A stretch of DNA of 64,000 nucleotides from Methanocorpusculum petauri. Its GTDB lineage: Archaea; Halobacteriota; Methanomicrobia; Methanomicrobiales; Methanocorpusculaceae. Positions 35,341 to 42,898 of this stretch are shown piece by piece (position 1 is the stretch's first letter; every line of letters begins with the position of its first letter). The DNA lies in NCBI RefSeq assembly GCF_026891975.1, contig NZ_JAPTGB010000001.1, positions 62,001 through 126,000 of the forward strand, written 5' to 3'. The notes beneath the pieces were generated by a model. That model saw only the letters and a program-made list of their open reading frames with translations. It was not told the origin of the DNA and ran no database searches. The position numbers and the translations under genes were made by a program.

Positions 35341-35874
35341 ATGTCCCGAAATACCCTCATCATCATTTTGATTCTTGTACTGATTGGATACGGTGCCACC
35401 ATCCTCTATATCGGTCCCGCACCACCGCCCGTTTTAAAACCGGAGGCGAAGTACACAGAACCTATGGGGCTTTCCATCAGATCCCTCGGAGAAGAAATTT
35501 CTGTACCGAACGAAACCGCACTTATCGAAAAGCTGGAGCAGTTTGCCGAAGAGGACTACCAGTACTTCGTTGCCACATCAGTTAATTATCAAAAGTATTG
35601 GGACACAGGAGCCGTCATAACCATGAAGTACCAGACACCCGTGAACATTACTTGGGTTATTACTATAGAGGGACTGAGCCCGGAGATTCATCATATCAAT
35701 GTCAAGCAGATCACCGCTGCACTCTCCCATGATCGCGAATCTTACTCCGCAAACTGGCTCCTCGTCTATCCGGATCAGAAAACTCCTTTTCAGTATCCAC
35801 TGGAAATCCCTCGCGAGCAGGCAAACGAACTGCTGGACATGATTGGAGTGAATCCAATTCCGGAGTCATCGTGA
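35341..35874 (+). CDS. Family-A single-helix membrane protein, copy 3
   Basis: A 177-residue protein: membrane helix about residues 6-27 (LIIILILVLIGYGATILYI), then LSIRSLGEEI, NETALIEKLEQFAEEDYQYF, ITAALSHDRE and REQANELLDMIGVNPIP. The family SHG is SLG here. Very close to the copy at 38492 over the first 120 codons. Frames upstream to 35185 lack family features, and ATG 35341 has AAGGAG upstream. Confidence 0.8.
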   Translation: MSRNTLIIILILVLIGYGATILYIGPAPPPVLKPEAKYTEPMGLSIRSLGEEISVPNETALIEKLEQFAEEDYQYFVATSVNYQKYWDTGAVITMKYQTPVNITWVITIEGLSPEIHHINVKQITAALSHDRESYSANWLLVYPDQKTPFQYPLEIPREQANELLDMIGVNPIPESS

Positions 35875-36010
35875 CCGGTACTTCGGGATATCCGGCATTG
35901 ATGCAGAGATGTGCTGTTCACGTTGCAGCAACATATGCCGACACGTACAAGGAAACCTACAGTACAAAAAGAGCAGCCTAAAAAATCCGGCAATATTTTT
36001 CCCTGATGAG

Positions 36011-36022
36011 ACTTTGACCAAT
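36011..36022 (+). promoter_or_regulatory. ACTTTGRYCAAT element before the caspase remnant
   Basis: ACTTTGACCAAT preceded by the usual GATGAG. The normal promoter continuation is missing: eight bases later the remnant coding sequence at 36030 begins, so the original gene between promoter and 3' end has been lost. Confidence 0.6.
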
Positions 36023-36029
36023 AGTATTA

Positions 36030-36116
36030 GATACCGCAAAAACCATTCATGGTCATACGGATGGTAATGGTGCCTATATTGTCATCTATGGAAACACAGG
36101 ATGGAAGTTGTCATAA
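36030..36116 (+). pseudogene. C-terminal remnant of a second caspase-like gene
   Basis: 28 codons and TAA encode AKTIHGHTDGNGAYIVIYGN then TGWKLS. The intact caspase-like protein ends AAKSSEGNTGPNGEYIVVHG then NGGWTL, so this is the very end of a paralogue. It lies 39 bases before a family-A gene, the same order and strand as the intact pair at 30444/31811. Confidence 0.75.
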
Positions 36117-36155
36117 ATAAAAAAATAGACTATTTTTTATGGAGATGATCAAACA

Positions 36156-36680
36156 ATGCTAGATAAGTCAATGAAAATTGTAATTCTCATACTCATCGTA
36201 GTTAGTGTGGCTTTTGTCTCTCTTTGGGTTGCCTCAGTGTACACGGATGTGGACGAACTTAGTATTGTATCTCATGGAATCCATGTTTCCCCGGATAATG
36301 AATCGGCACTCATCGAGAAGATGGAACAGCTCGCTGAGGAGAGCTATCGATACTGGATAAATACCGATCGAACTGGCGTGAACGAGAATAAATTATTCGG
36401 GACTGTCATAACGATAAAGTATAGAGAGCCAATCGGAATCACATGGATAGAGGATCTCGGAATAGCAGAAATCTCTCCAAAAAGTATTCCGGTTGTCGTG
36501 GATAAAATCACCGCAGTAATTCCCGACGATCCAAATGGAGACTTTCGCCTTATTGTGTACCGTCCCTCCTTAGATCCCGAACGCTACAATCCGGATCGTT
36601 ACATCTTTGTGATCTCTCGCGAGCAGGCAAACGAACTGCTGAAGCTTGCGGGACTTCCCATCGTGTCATCTGATGACTGA
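36156..36680 (+). CDS. Family-A single-helix membrane protein, copy 4
   Basis: A 174-residue protein. Membrane helix about residues 7-27 (IVILILIVVSVAFVSLWVA) with no long spacer, then ELSIVSHGIHVSPDNESALIEKMEQLAEESYRYW, ITAVIPDDPN and REQANELLKLAGLPIV. The family domain is complete. It follows the caspase-like remnant and has a TATA-like ATTTTTTATGG region about 25 bases upstream. Confidence 0.8.
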   Translation: MLDKSMKIVILILIVVSVAFVSLWVASVYTDVDELSIVSHGIHVSPDNESALIEKMEQLAEESYRYWINTDRTGVNENKLFGTVITIKYREPIGITWIEDLGIAEISPKSIPVVVDKITAVIPDDPNGDFRLIVYRPSLDPERYNPDRYIFVISREQANELLKLAGLPIVSSDD

Positions 36681-36783
36681 GTGAATCCGGCACGATAGGA
36701 AGAGAATAATCATTCAATTCTTTTCTTCCTATCTCACGATAGAGAACGAATGCACTGGAACATATGCGTTTTTTTCTGACGAG

Positions 36784-36803
36784 ACTTTGGTCAATCTCTT
36801 TAT
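36784..36803 (+). promoter_or_regulatory. ACTTTGRYCAAT element plus TATA-like TTTAT
   Basis: ACTTTGGTCAAT (36784-36795) is followed three bases later by TTTAT and then CGTCTCTCGCGGG, 41 bases before ATG 36844. The same block precedes the copies at 35139 and 39921. The element is a near-palindrome centred on TTGGTCAA. Confidence 0.65.
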
Positions 36804-36843
36804 CGTCTCTCGCGGGAAAACATAGCAGAAAGGAACAGATCCC

Positions 36844-37410
36844 ATGCCCAGCCGAGAAACAATCAAACTCATTGCATTCTTCGCAGTTGTCCTCCTCATT
36901 GGATGCCTGCTGGCTATTTGCCTCATCCAGTACGGGAATACTTTGCCCCCTGCAAACAATACTTCCTCGCAGTCACCTCTGACCTGGATTCCGGCAAAGG
37001 ACGGTCTCACTATCGTCTCGCACGGCGTGGAAATAACCGCGGAAAATGACACTGCGGTAATCGACCTTATCGAACACTTTATTGAAGAGAATTATGGCAA
37101 TTATTATGCTCTTACCTCGATAAACACACGAGATGCCACCCTCCACGGGGTTGCACTGGCAATACAGTATCCCAATCCCCATGAATTTCTCTGGGCAGAC
37201 TATGGGCGGGGTTATCTGGTAACTACACCAATTCAGGTCCACAAGATCGTAGTAACAATTCCTGATGAACCCGATTGGGATAAAGAACTGGCCAACTTTG
37301 TGGTGGTCTATGGTGAGGATGAACGGTTCTGTCATGCGATTCTCCTGCCGGCTGAACACGCGAACAAAATCCTGACCCTTCTGGGAATTGAGAAAATACC
37401 GGGAACATAA
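36844..37410 (+). CDS. Family-A single-helix membrane protein, copy 5
   Basis: A 188-residue protein: membrane helix about residues 9-29 (AFFAVVLLIGCLLAICLI), spacer, then LTIVSHGVEI, NDTAVIDLIEHFIEENYGNYY, IVVTIPDEPDW and EHANKILTLLGIEKIP. Strongly like copies 1 and 7 in the middle section (NTRDATLHGVALAIQY). Confidence 0.8.
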   Translation: MPSRETIKLIAFFAVVLLIGCLLAICLIQYGNTLPPANNTSSQSPLTWIPAKDGLTIVSHGVEITAENDTAVIDLIEHFIEENYGNYYALTSINTRDATLHGVALAIQYPNPHEFLWADYGRGYLVTTPIQVHKIVVTIPDEPDWDKELANFVVVYGEDERFCHAILLPAEHANKILTLLGIEKIPGT

Positions 37411-37478
37411 ATCCCGGTTCATTTCATTTCTCTGTATCATTTCTCAAACGGAAAATAGCATAGTAAGGTAAAACAGCC

Positions 37479-37646
37479 ATCTCCCGCAGTACCCTTGCCG
37501 CAATCATCACCACGCTCTGCTTCGCCGCCGCACTCTTTGGTCTTAGCTATGCCTGTGTGTTTTTGTATGATAATATGAATCATGAGGAATACCCTTACCA
37601 CACAACAGTATTCTGTGCGGTAAGATGTATGACACATATTCAATGA
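37479..37646 (+). pseudogene. Family-A copy with lost start codon and truncated domain
   Basis: The frame reads SRSTLAAIITTLCFAAALFG, a family-style start and membrane helix, but the position of the ATG is ATC (37479-37481), and the frame ends after 56 codons without the SHG domain. The upstream leader (GGTAAAACAGCC) matches the degenerate copy at 35139. Confidence 0.65.
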
Positions 37647-37816
37647 GTACATCAACGAAGAATTTCATCGGATGGGGGGAACTCTTTTTTTCAGTAGGCC
37701 CTCTATTTTCTCGATATAAATTGCCTTATGTGATTTTTTGCTATCATTACGTTGGTTTATGATGAGTAAATTAGCCTTACACATCAAAGTTCATTGCTCT
37801 GTAGTGGGGGTATGGC

Positions 37817-37840
37817 ACTTTGATCAATGAAATTATATAG
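37817..37840 (+). promoter_or_regulatory. ACTTTGRYCAAT element with TATA box for the lipoprotein gene
   Basis: ACTTTGATCAAT (37817-37828), then GAAATTATATAG, 36 bases before ATG 37876. This puts the lipoprotein in the same presumed regulon as the family-A genes. Confidence 0.65.
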
Positions 37841-37875
37841 TTCTGGCAAGAAATAATAGTTCGTGAGATGAATCT

Positions 37876-38328
37876 ATGAATAAGAAAATCCATTATCTCC
37901 TCCTCGTAGTAGGAATTATTCTTTCCCTCTCCGCTGCTGGTTGTATCCAATTAGACAGACCGGGTGATGCTCTCCTTCTCATGGAGTTCACGGATCAAGG
38001 AACCATTCAGGTAAAAAACATCACCTCCTACGCGGTAGCCGAAGCACACCAGCTTGATGTCAACTTTCCGGAAAACGAGATAACCTCTCGGGCTGAAACA
38101 GTTGCAAAACAGTACGAAAATGCCTACAACAACAAAAGCGGATGGTATGAGATCAACTGGAATGCATTCCATCTCTCCATAGGACGGGCATATGATTTGA
38201 CCGATGACGAAATCCGCCGGTATATACCTGCTACCACTTCCCAAAAGACATACGCCTATCACAACCAGCCGAGCCCAGACGGGATCTATAAAGATGTTCT
38301 CGATCCCGAGCACAAAGCAACGGCCTGA
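37876..38328 (+). CDS. Small lipoprotein in the caspase-like cluster
   Basis: A 150-residue protein: signal peptide and lipobox SAAGC (Cys about 23), then a soluble domain with INWNAFHLSIGRAYDLTDDEIRRYIP. It is not a family-A member, having no SHG, VTIPD or ANELL motif, but it shares the promoter element and orientation. Function unknown. Confidence 0.7.
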   Translation: MNKKIHYLLLVVGIILSLSAAGCIQLDRPGDALLLMEFTDQGTIQVKNITSYAVAEAHQLDVNFPENEITSRAETVAKQYENAYNNKSGWYEINWNAFHLSIGRAYDLTDDEIRRYIPATTSQKTYAYHNQPSPDGIYKDVLDPEHKATA

Positions 38329-38356
38329 ACTATCCAATAATATTTTTCCTGATGAG

Positions 38357-38375
38357 ACTTTGACCAATCTTTTTA
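38357..38375 (+). promoter_or_regulatory. ACTTTGRYCAAT element plus TTTTAT
   Basis: ACTTTGACCAAT (38357-38368) and TTTTAT (38370-38375), followed by a truncated family-A start at 38411 and then the intact gene at 38492, which probably uses this promoter. Confidence 0.55.
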
Positions 38376-38410
38376 TCATCTCTGCGGAAGAATATCAGAA
38401 AGGAACTCCG

Positions 38411-38470
38411 AACCCAACAACCAAACTCATTGCATTCTATAGCAAGCACTATACACACCTGAACCTCTAA
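38411..38470 (+). pseudogene. Family-A N-terminal remnant
   Basis: The frame encodes NPTTKLIAFYSKHYTHLNL and stops. TKLIAF matches the family start (TLKLIAFF, TIKLIAFF), and the leader AGAAAGGAAC is the same as in intact copies, but the ATG is missing and the membrane helix is replaced. Confidence 0.55.
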
Positions 38471-38491
38471 CGAAGTACTATTTCAAAGAAA

Positions 38492-39028
38492 ATGTCACGA
38501 AATGCACTTGTCATCATTGTAATTCTTGTACTGATTGGATACGGTGCCACCATTCTCTCTACCGGTCTTGCATCACCGCCCGTTTTAAAACCTGAGGTGA
38601 AGTACACAGAACCCATGGGGCTCTCTGTCAGATCCCTCGGAGAAGAAATTTCTGTACCGAACGAAACCGCACTCATCGAAAAGCTGGAGCAGTTCGCCGA
38701 AGAGGATCCAATGTGTTACGTTGCCACCTGGGTTAATTTTCAAAAGTATCGGGACACAGGAGCCCTCATAACCATGAAGTACCAGACACCCGTGAACCTT
38801 ACCTGGGTTCTTGACTGGAACATAGAGGGAATGAACACGGAGATTCATCATATCAATGTCAGGCAGATCACTGCTGCACTCTCCTATGATCGCGAATCTT
38901 ATCCCGACGATTGGCTCATCGTCTATTCAGATGCTGATTACCAGTATCCACTGGAAATCCCTCGCGAGCAGGCAGACGAACTACTGGAACTGATCGGAAA
39001 AAAGCCGGTTAAGACCACACAGAAATGA
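38492..39028 (+). CDS. Family-A single-helix membrane protein, copy 6
   Basis: A 178-residue protein nearly identical to copy 3 over the helix and first half (LVLIGYGATILSTG, LSVRSLGEEI, NETALIEKLEQFAEED), differing in the outer domain middle and end (REQADELLELIGKKPV). It also has SLG in place of SHG, so copies 3 and 6 form a subfamily. Confidence 0.8.
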   Translation: MSRNALVIIVILVLIGYGATILSTGLASPPVLKPEVKYTEPMGLSVRSLGEEISVPNETALIEKLEQFAEEDPMCYVATWVNFQKYRDTGALITMKYQTPVNLTWVLDWNIEGMNTEIHHINVRQITAALSYDRESYPDDWLIVYSDADYQYPLEIPREQADELLELIGKKPVKTTQK

Positions 39029-39073
39029 ACGTATTCTGTGGGACATCTTCTCTTTTTCCCTGACGAGACTTTG

Positions 39074-39162
39074 GCCAAAGTATCATCATCCCCTCGTGAT
39101 GTTCTCTTTTGTTCATCGCATGATGCGGAAAATTGGGGGGTGATGATACTTTGGTCAATGAA
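39074..39162. repeat. Palindromic promoter element, copy 3
   Basis: Right arm 39135-39162 (GGGGGGTGATGATACTTTGG then TCAATGAA) and left arm from 39074 (GCCAAAGTATCATCATCCCC), with two arm mismatches. Unlike copies 1 and 2 it lies between two + strand genes, so only the right-facing half is needed. It is part of the 307-bp duplicated block. Confidence 0.8.
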
Positions 39163-39406
39163 TTTATTAATGAATACTGGCATAGTATCTCTCATCCCCA
39201 GGCAGTGGAAGTTATAATCTAAAAAACTGATACAAAATGTACCGCAGTGACACAATCAAAACAATCGCATTCTTTGTGATTGTTGTCCTCATTGGTGTTC
39301 TCATGGCCATCTGTCTCATCCAGTACGGGAATAGTATCAATATTCCTGATGAGAATACTCCTCAGTTAACACCAAATTCGTCTGTTCAAAGAACTCCCGG
39401 TCTGCT
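39100..39406 (+). repeat. Recent 307-bp duplication, copy B (copy A at 34275-34581)
   Basis: Offset 4825 bp from copy A. Covers the element core, promoter and first 56 codons of the gene at 39237, with about three differences by eye. Confidence 0.85.
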
Positions 39407-39821
39407 CATAATTTCACATAGGGAAGAGATCATTCCTGAAAATGGCACTCTCGTCGTGAAAAAAATGGAACAGCTGGCAGAGGATAATCTTCAGAATCTT
39501 CTTGCAACCATCGACACAGGCAACATCAAAGACTGTAAAAAATATGGAACGGTTGCACTCATGCAGTATACCACTCCCATAGACCTCATCTGGATTGATC
39601 AGGGGGGGTACGAACCGATAAGCCATACGATTGACGTCCAAAAAATTATTATCACAATACCGGATCGTAATGAACGTCAGTTTGGTCCCAGAAACCTGGA
39701 GTACCGTGTACTTCTCTATGGTTCAGGTAATCCGGAAATAAAAGTCCTTGGACTTCCAATACATCAGGCAAACGAGTTGTTGGAACTAATAGGGCTGGTG
39801 CCTGTTGAGACAACGCTGTGA
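39237..39821 (+). CDS. Family-A single-helix membrane protein, copy 7
   Basis: A 194-residue protein whose first 56 residues are nearly identical to copy 2. It then reads LLIISHREEI, VVKKMEQLAEDNLQNLL, IIITIPDRNE and HQANELLELIGLVPV. SHG is SHR here. The outer domain is about as different from copy 2 as from other members, so anchor and outer domain have separate histories. Confidence 0.8.
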   Translation: MYRSDTIKTIAFFVIVVLIGVLMAICLIQYGNSINIPDENTPQLTPNSSVQRTPGLLIISHREEIIPENGTLVVKKMEQLAEDNLQNLLATIDTGNIKDCKKYGTVALMQYTTPIDLIWIDQGGYEPISHTIDVQKIIITIPDRNERQFGPRNLEYRVLLYGSGNPEIKVLGLPIHQANELLELIGLVPVETTL

Positions 39822-39860
39822 TGAATGCAGTAGATATCGTCTCTCTTTTTTCAAAGCGAG

Positions 39861-39872
39861 ACTTTGACCAAT
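39861..39872 (+). promoter_or_regulatory. ACTTTGRYCAAT element before copy 8
   Basis: ACTTTGACCAAT followed by CTCTTCCTCGTCTCTCGCGG; the TTTAT seen elsewhere is TTCCT here, so the promoter may be weak. It lies 49 bases before ATG 39921. Confidence 0.5.
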
Positions 39873-39920
39873 CTCTTCCTCGTCTCTCGCGGGAAAAAAT
39901 ACCAGAAAGGAACCGAACCC

Positions 39921-40505
39921 ATGCCTCACCGTGAAACCCTCAAACTCATCGCATTCTTTGTGGTCCTCATCGCAATCATCTGCCTCGTGGTTTCTTGTGT
40001 AGTCTGGGACATACACGACCGAAGTACCGTCCCTGACCCCTCCTTGTCGCGTCTGGGAATTCCGGAAAAAGACGGCCTTGCAATCGTCTCTCACGGAATG
40101 GAAATCACCGCAGAAAATGATACCGCAGTAATCGAACTGATAGAACAGTTCGTTCAGGAGAATTATGATGACTGGTCTGCCATGGGCTATATACAGGTAC
40201 GGGAGGCAGCCCAACGGGGCGTTGCACTTGAGATCCATTACAACCCCACGCGGGAACTTATCTGTCCGGATTACTACGATCTTCGTATACGAAATACCAC
40301 CGTTCTGATTGACCGGATTTACGTGACCATCCCGGACCTGCCGGATGAGCGCAATCAGCTGTATTACTATGTATCTCCCGTTCGCGACGGCGAGATGGAC
40401 CATACCATTCTTCTGCCGATTGAAAAGGCGAACGAAATTCTGAAACTGATCGGAGAAGACCCGGTCCCGCCATGGACAGAGTTTCTGGTTACCTTTCTGA
40501 ACTGA
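39921..40505 (+). CDS. Family-A single-helix membrane protein, last copy
   Basis: A 194-residue protein closely similar to copy 1: helix about residues 9-29, LAIVSHGMEI, NDTAVIELIEQFVQENYDDW, IYVTIPDLPDE and EKANEILKLIGEDPVPPW. ATG 39921 follows AGAAAGGAAC; longer frames to 39864 include promoter sequence and are rejected. It closes the array. Confidence 0.8.
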   Translation: MPHRETLKLIAFFVVLIAIICLVVSCVVWDIHDRSTVPDPSLSRLGIPEKDGLAIVSHGMEITAENDTAVIELIEQFVQENYDDWSAMGYIQVREAAQRGVALEIHYNPTRELICPDYYDLRIRNTTVLIDRIYVTIPDLPDERNQLYYYVSPVRDGEMDHTILLPIEKANEILKLIGEDPVPPWTEFLVTFLN

Positions 40506-40692
40506 GGGATACTCACTCATATTTTTCTCCCTATCTCTTCACTCCTGATGCCATATCAGTATCAGTTCACCAAAAAAACCAGCGACATCTTTTTCCGGCA
40601 TCACCGAAACCGATCCGTACCCTTTCTCCGAAAAAACTACCGCAGAAAATTTCAGCTTCTGTACCTTTGGGGGATATGTTATACCGGCAGCA

Positions 40693-41184
40693 TTAGAGCG
40701 CTCCGTCCAATCGTCCAACCCGCTTCAAACTGTTGACATAGTTTGCAACACATACATAATTTTGCAGATCTCTCTCATCCAAACCTTGGAATGCGCAAAG
40801 TTCCTCCCAAAGCATCGTGCTTCCTTCCACGAGAAAAAAACCTGTTGTCAAATCCACTCCGACAAAAATTCTGAGATCGGTCTCTCTCTTTTCGGCAGCA
40901 TACAAACATTTACCCGGTCCGGTATTTTCGAGAAAAAATGTTTTGGGTACCGGATATTTTCCGGAAGGAAGTTTTGCGGCAAATGGTTTATTCATTATCA
41001 CCGTATCATACACAACAGCGGCCGCTCTTTTATCCTCTGTCTCGGTCAGAACATATCTGCTGTGGAGATACTCAAGTAACTCTCTGCCGGATTTCCGGTT
41101 TGGCTGCAGTCTGTCTTTGTAGTACTGCCACGTCCTTTTCCACTCCTCAATCATTTCTTTTGTCGGCGGCTCATGTGCTCCCAT
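40693..41184 (-). CDS. Hypothetical protein, 163 residues
   Basis: A soluble charged protein with no signal peptide. It reads EMIEEWKRTWQYYKDRLQPN near the start and DLRIFVGVDLTTGFFLVEG in the middle, which could be a small alpha/beta domain. I recognise no family. Convergent with the family-A array. Confidence 0.65.
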   Translation of the reverse strand: MGAHEPPTKEMIEEWKRTWQYYKDRLQPNRKSGRELLEYLHSRYVLTETEDKRAAAVVYDTVIMNKPFAAKLPSGKYPVPKTFFLENTGPGKCLYAAEKRETDLRIFVGVDLTTGFFLVEGSTMLWEELCAFQGLDERDLQNYVCVANYVNSLKRVGRLDGAL

Positions 41185-41322
41185 ACCCTATCTCCGTTCT
41201 CTACATAGGATGGATCAGCCATTCGTAATAACAACACGGATCCGCACTATTGCGATGTATCAAAAAATCCACAAAAGATCGGAATCCGGTAAAAAAAGTG
41301 ATTATGAGAGATCACAAAAAAA

Positions 41323-42816
41323 TTATTCTTCCAAGGACTCTTCCGGCGAATCGTCCTCGGACTCCGCAGCTGCACGGGCAAGCATAGCCTTCTCCAGCTT
41401 CTGCACCTTTGCTGAGAGTGACGGAACCGTAAGCACCGCCGCATCGCGTTCCACCGGCGGGTTCAGCCGTGCCGCATTCTCATATCCCGCAACATCCGCC
41501 GCGACATCCGTCGGTAGATTCTCGGCCTTCTGCAAAATTTCCAGCATCTCATTGCTGAAGTACGTATCCAGCACAATCTTTCTCTTTGTCATGTGCGACA
41601 GCTCGCCGATAAACCGGCAGATCTGATCCAGCTCAAACGGCGTAATCTGGCGGGCGAACTCATACTCCTCAATTCTCTGAAGCGTACGGACAACTGCCTC
41701 AAGAGCTTCGGGCGTCACCACAAAGACCGTACAGCGATCGGACGCAAACACAAACTCCGTAAGCTGTGCGGCAACCGCATTCGGCACCACAAGATATGCC
41801 TCACCGCGGACACCCTCCTCCTTCGCCGCCTCAAACAGCTCCTCGGCCTCCGCCGCAACCCGTCCGGCAAACGAACCGACCTCGTCCGGTGATGCGGGGG
41901 AGACCGTATTGAAGAAGACATAACTGCTGTTCACCAGCACCGCAAAGTCCGGGTGTGCCGTGCCCCGGTACGTTGCCTCCGTCTTCAGATCCAGATGCAG
42001 ATCCGAACAGACCTTCTCCAGAATTTCCCCGACACGTGCATGATGACCCTCGAAGATCTCCACCATACTCTGCCGTGCTGCAAGCTCAGCCGCCTTTCTC
42101 TCCTCTTCCAGCTTTGCCGCAAGTGTATTCAGGCGCTCTGCTTCAACCGCAAGCGCCGCATACTTTGCGTCGCGCTCATCCACATAGCCGTCAATCTCCG
42201 CCTGCCGTGCGGCGGTCTCCTTTACAGCAGCATCCAGTTCCTTCCGGAGACCGTCAATCTCTGCCTCGCGGCAGAGATACTGCTCACGGAACGTTCTTGC
42301 CTGATCGTTGTCCGCCAGATGCGCAGTGCGTTCTGCCGCCAGATCCGCAGACAGGGCATCACGGTCGGCGGAAAGAGCGGTATGAGCGGCGGATAGTTCC
42401 TTGTACTGATCATGTAACGCGGCAAGCTCTGCCTGACGGGCACCTTCCGCAGCCTTCCACTGCTCGGCAGAACTTGCATTCGCGGATGCGGTCTTTGTCA
42501 TCTCGGCGAGTTTCTCCTCTAAAATCTCCTGCTCCTCCGAAAGGCTGTCTATATCGCCGTGGAGATTTTCGTTCAGGGACTTTGCCTCGGTCAGACGGGA
42601 GGTCAGACTGCCGATCTCGGTCTCCCGTGACGCAGCAAGACCTTCCGTTTCGGTCAGCTTCTGCTGCGTCTGGGCGAGATTTTCAACCAGAACCTTATAC
42701 TCCTCTTCCGCAACTGTTGCTGCATCACAGATCTTCTTCCAGGAAAAAAGGCGTGCCCCGGCACCTGCCCCGCGTACCTTTCCGAAGAACGCACCAAGAT
42801 TATCCGAATCGCTCAT
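41323..42816 (-). CDS. Long coiled-coil protein with RmuC-like C-terminal region (paralogue 1)
   Basis: A 497-residue protein. It starts with a short basic segment ending ARLFSWKK. Residues about 35-245 are heptad-rich coiled coil. Then a globular part reads YRGTAHPDFAVLVNSSYVFF, EAYLVVPNAVAAQLTEFVFA and CTVFVVTPEALEAVVRTLQR. Its order resembles the nuclease-like region of RmuC (PDF strand, then vvPxE, then V-x-x-x-tP-x-x-L), but the D-x-K of the PD-(D/E)XK core is not present. The gene downstream of the related 42899-44314 gene, same strand, 82-base gap. Confidence 0.65.
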   Translation of the reverse strand: MSDSDNLGAFFGKVRGAGAGARLFSWKKICDAATVAEEEYKVLVENLAQTQQKLTETEGLAASRETEIGSLTSRLTEAKSLNENLHGDIDSLSEEQEILEEKLAEMTKTASANASSAEQWKAAEGARQAELAALHDQYKELSAAHTALSADRDALSADLAAERTAHLADNDQARTFREQYLCREAEIDGLRKELDAAVKETAARQAEIDGYVDERDAKYAALAVEAERLNTLAAKLEEERKAAELAARQSMVEIFEGHHARVGEILEKVCSDLHLDLKTEATYRGTAHPDFAVLVNSSYVFFNTVSPASPDEVGSFAGRVAAEAEELFEAAKEEGVRGEAYLVVPNAVAAQLTEFVFASDRCTVFVVTPEALEAVVRTLQRIEEYEFARQITPFELDQICRFIGELSHMTKRKIVLDTYFSNEMLEILQKAENLPTDVAADVAGYENAARLNPPVERDAAVLTVPSLSAKVQKLEKAMLARAAAESEDDSPEESLEE

Positions 42817-42898
42817 AATCTAATCAGGGAAATATATGTGTTTTCTATCAGATAATACATTCGCATTCTCCAATAGGAAAATCAAACAGAAAAAAGGG

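Noticed and set aside
31965-40110. SHG in family-A proteins resembles the His-Gly of the caspase-like protein
   Set aside because: Copies 3 and 6 have SLG and copy 7 SHR. No Cys motif follows in any copy, and the surrounding sequence does not match a clan CD strand, so a second peptidase family is not supported.
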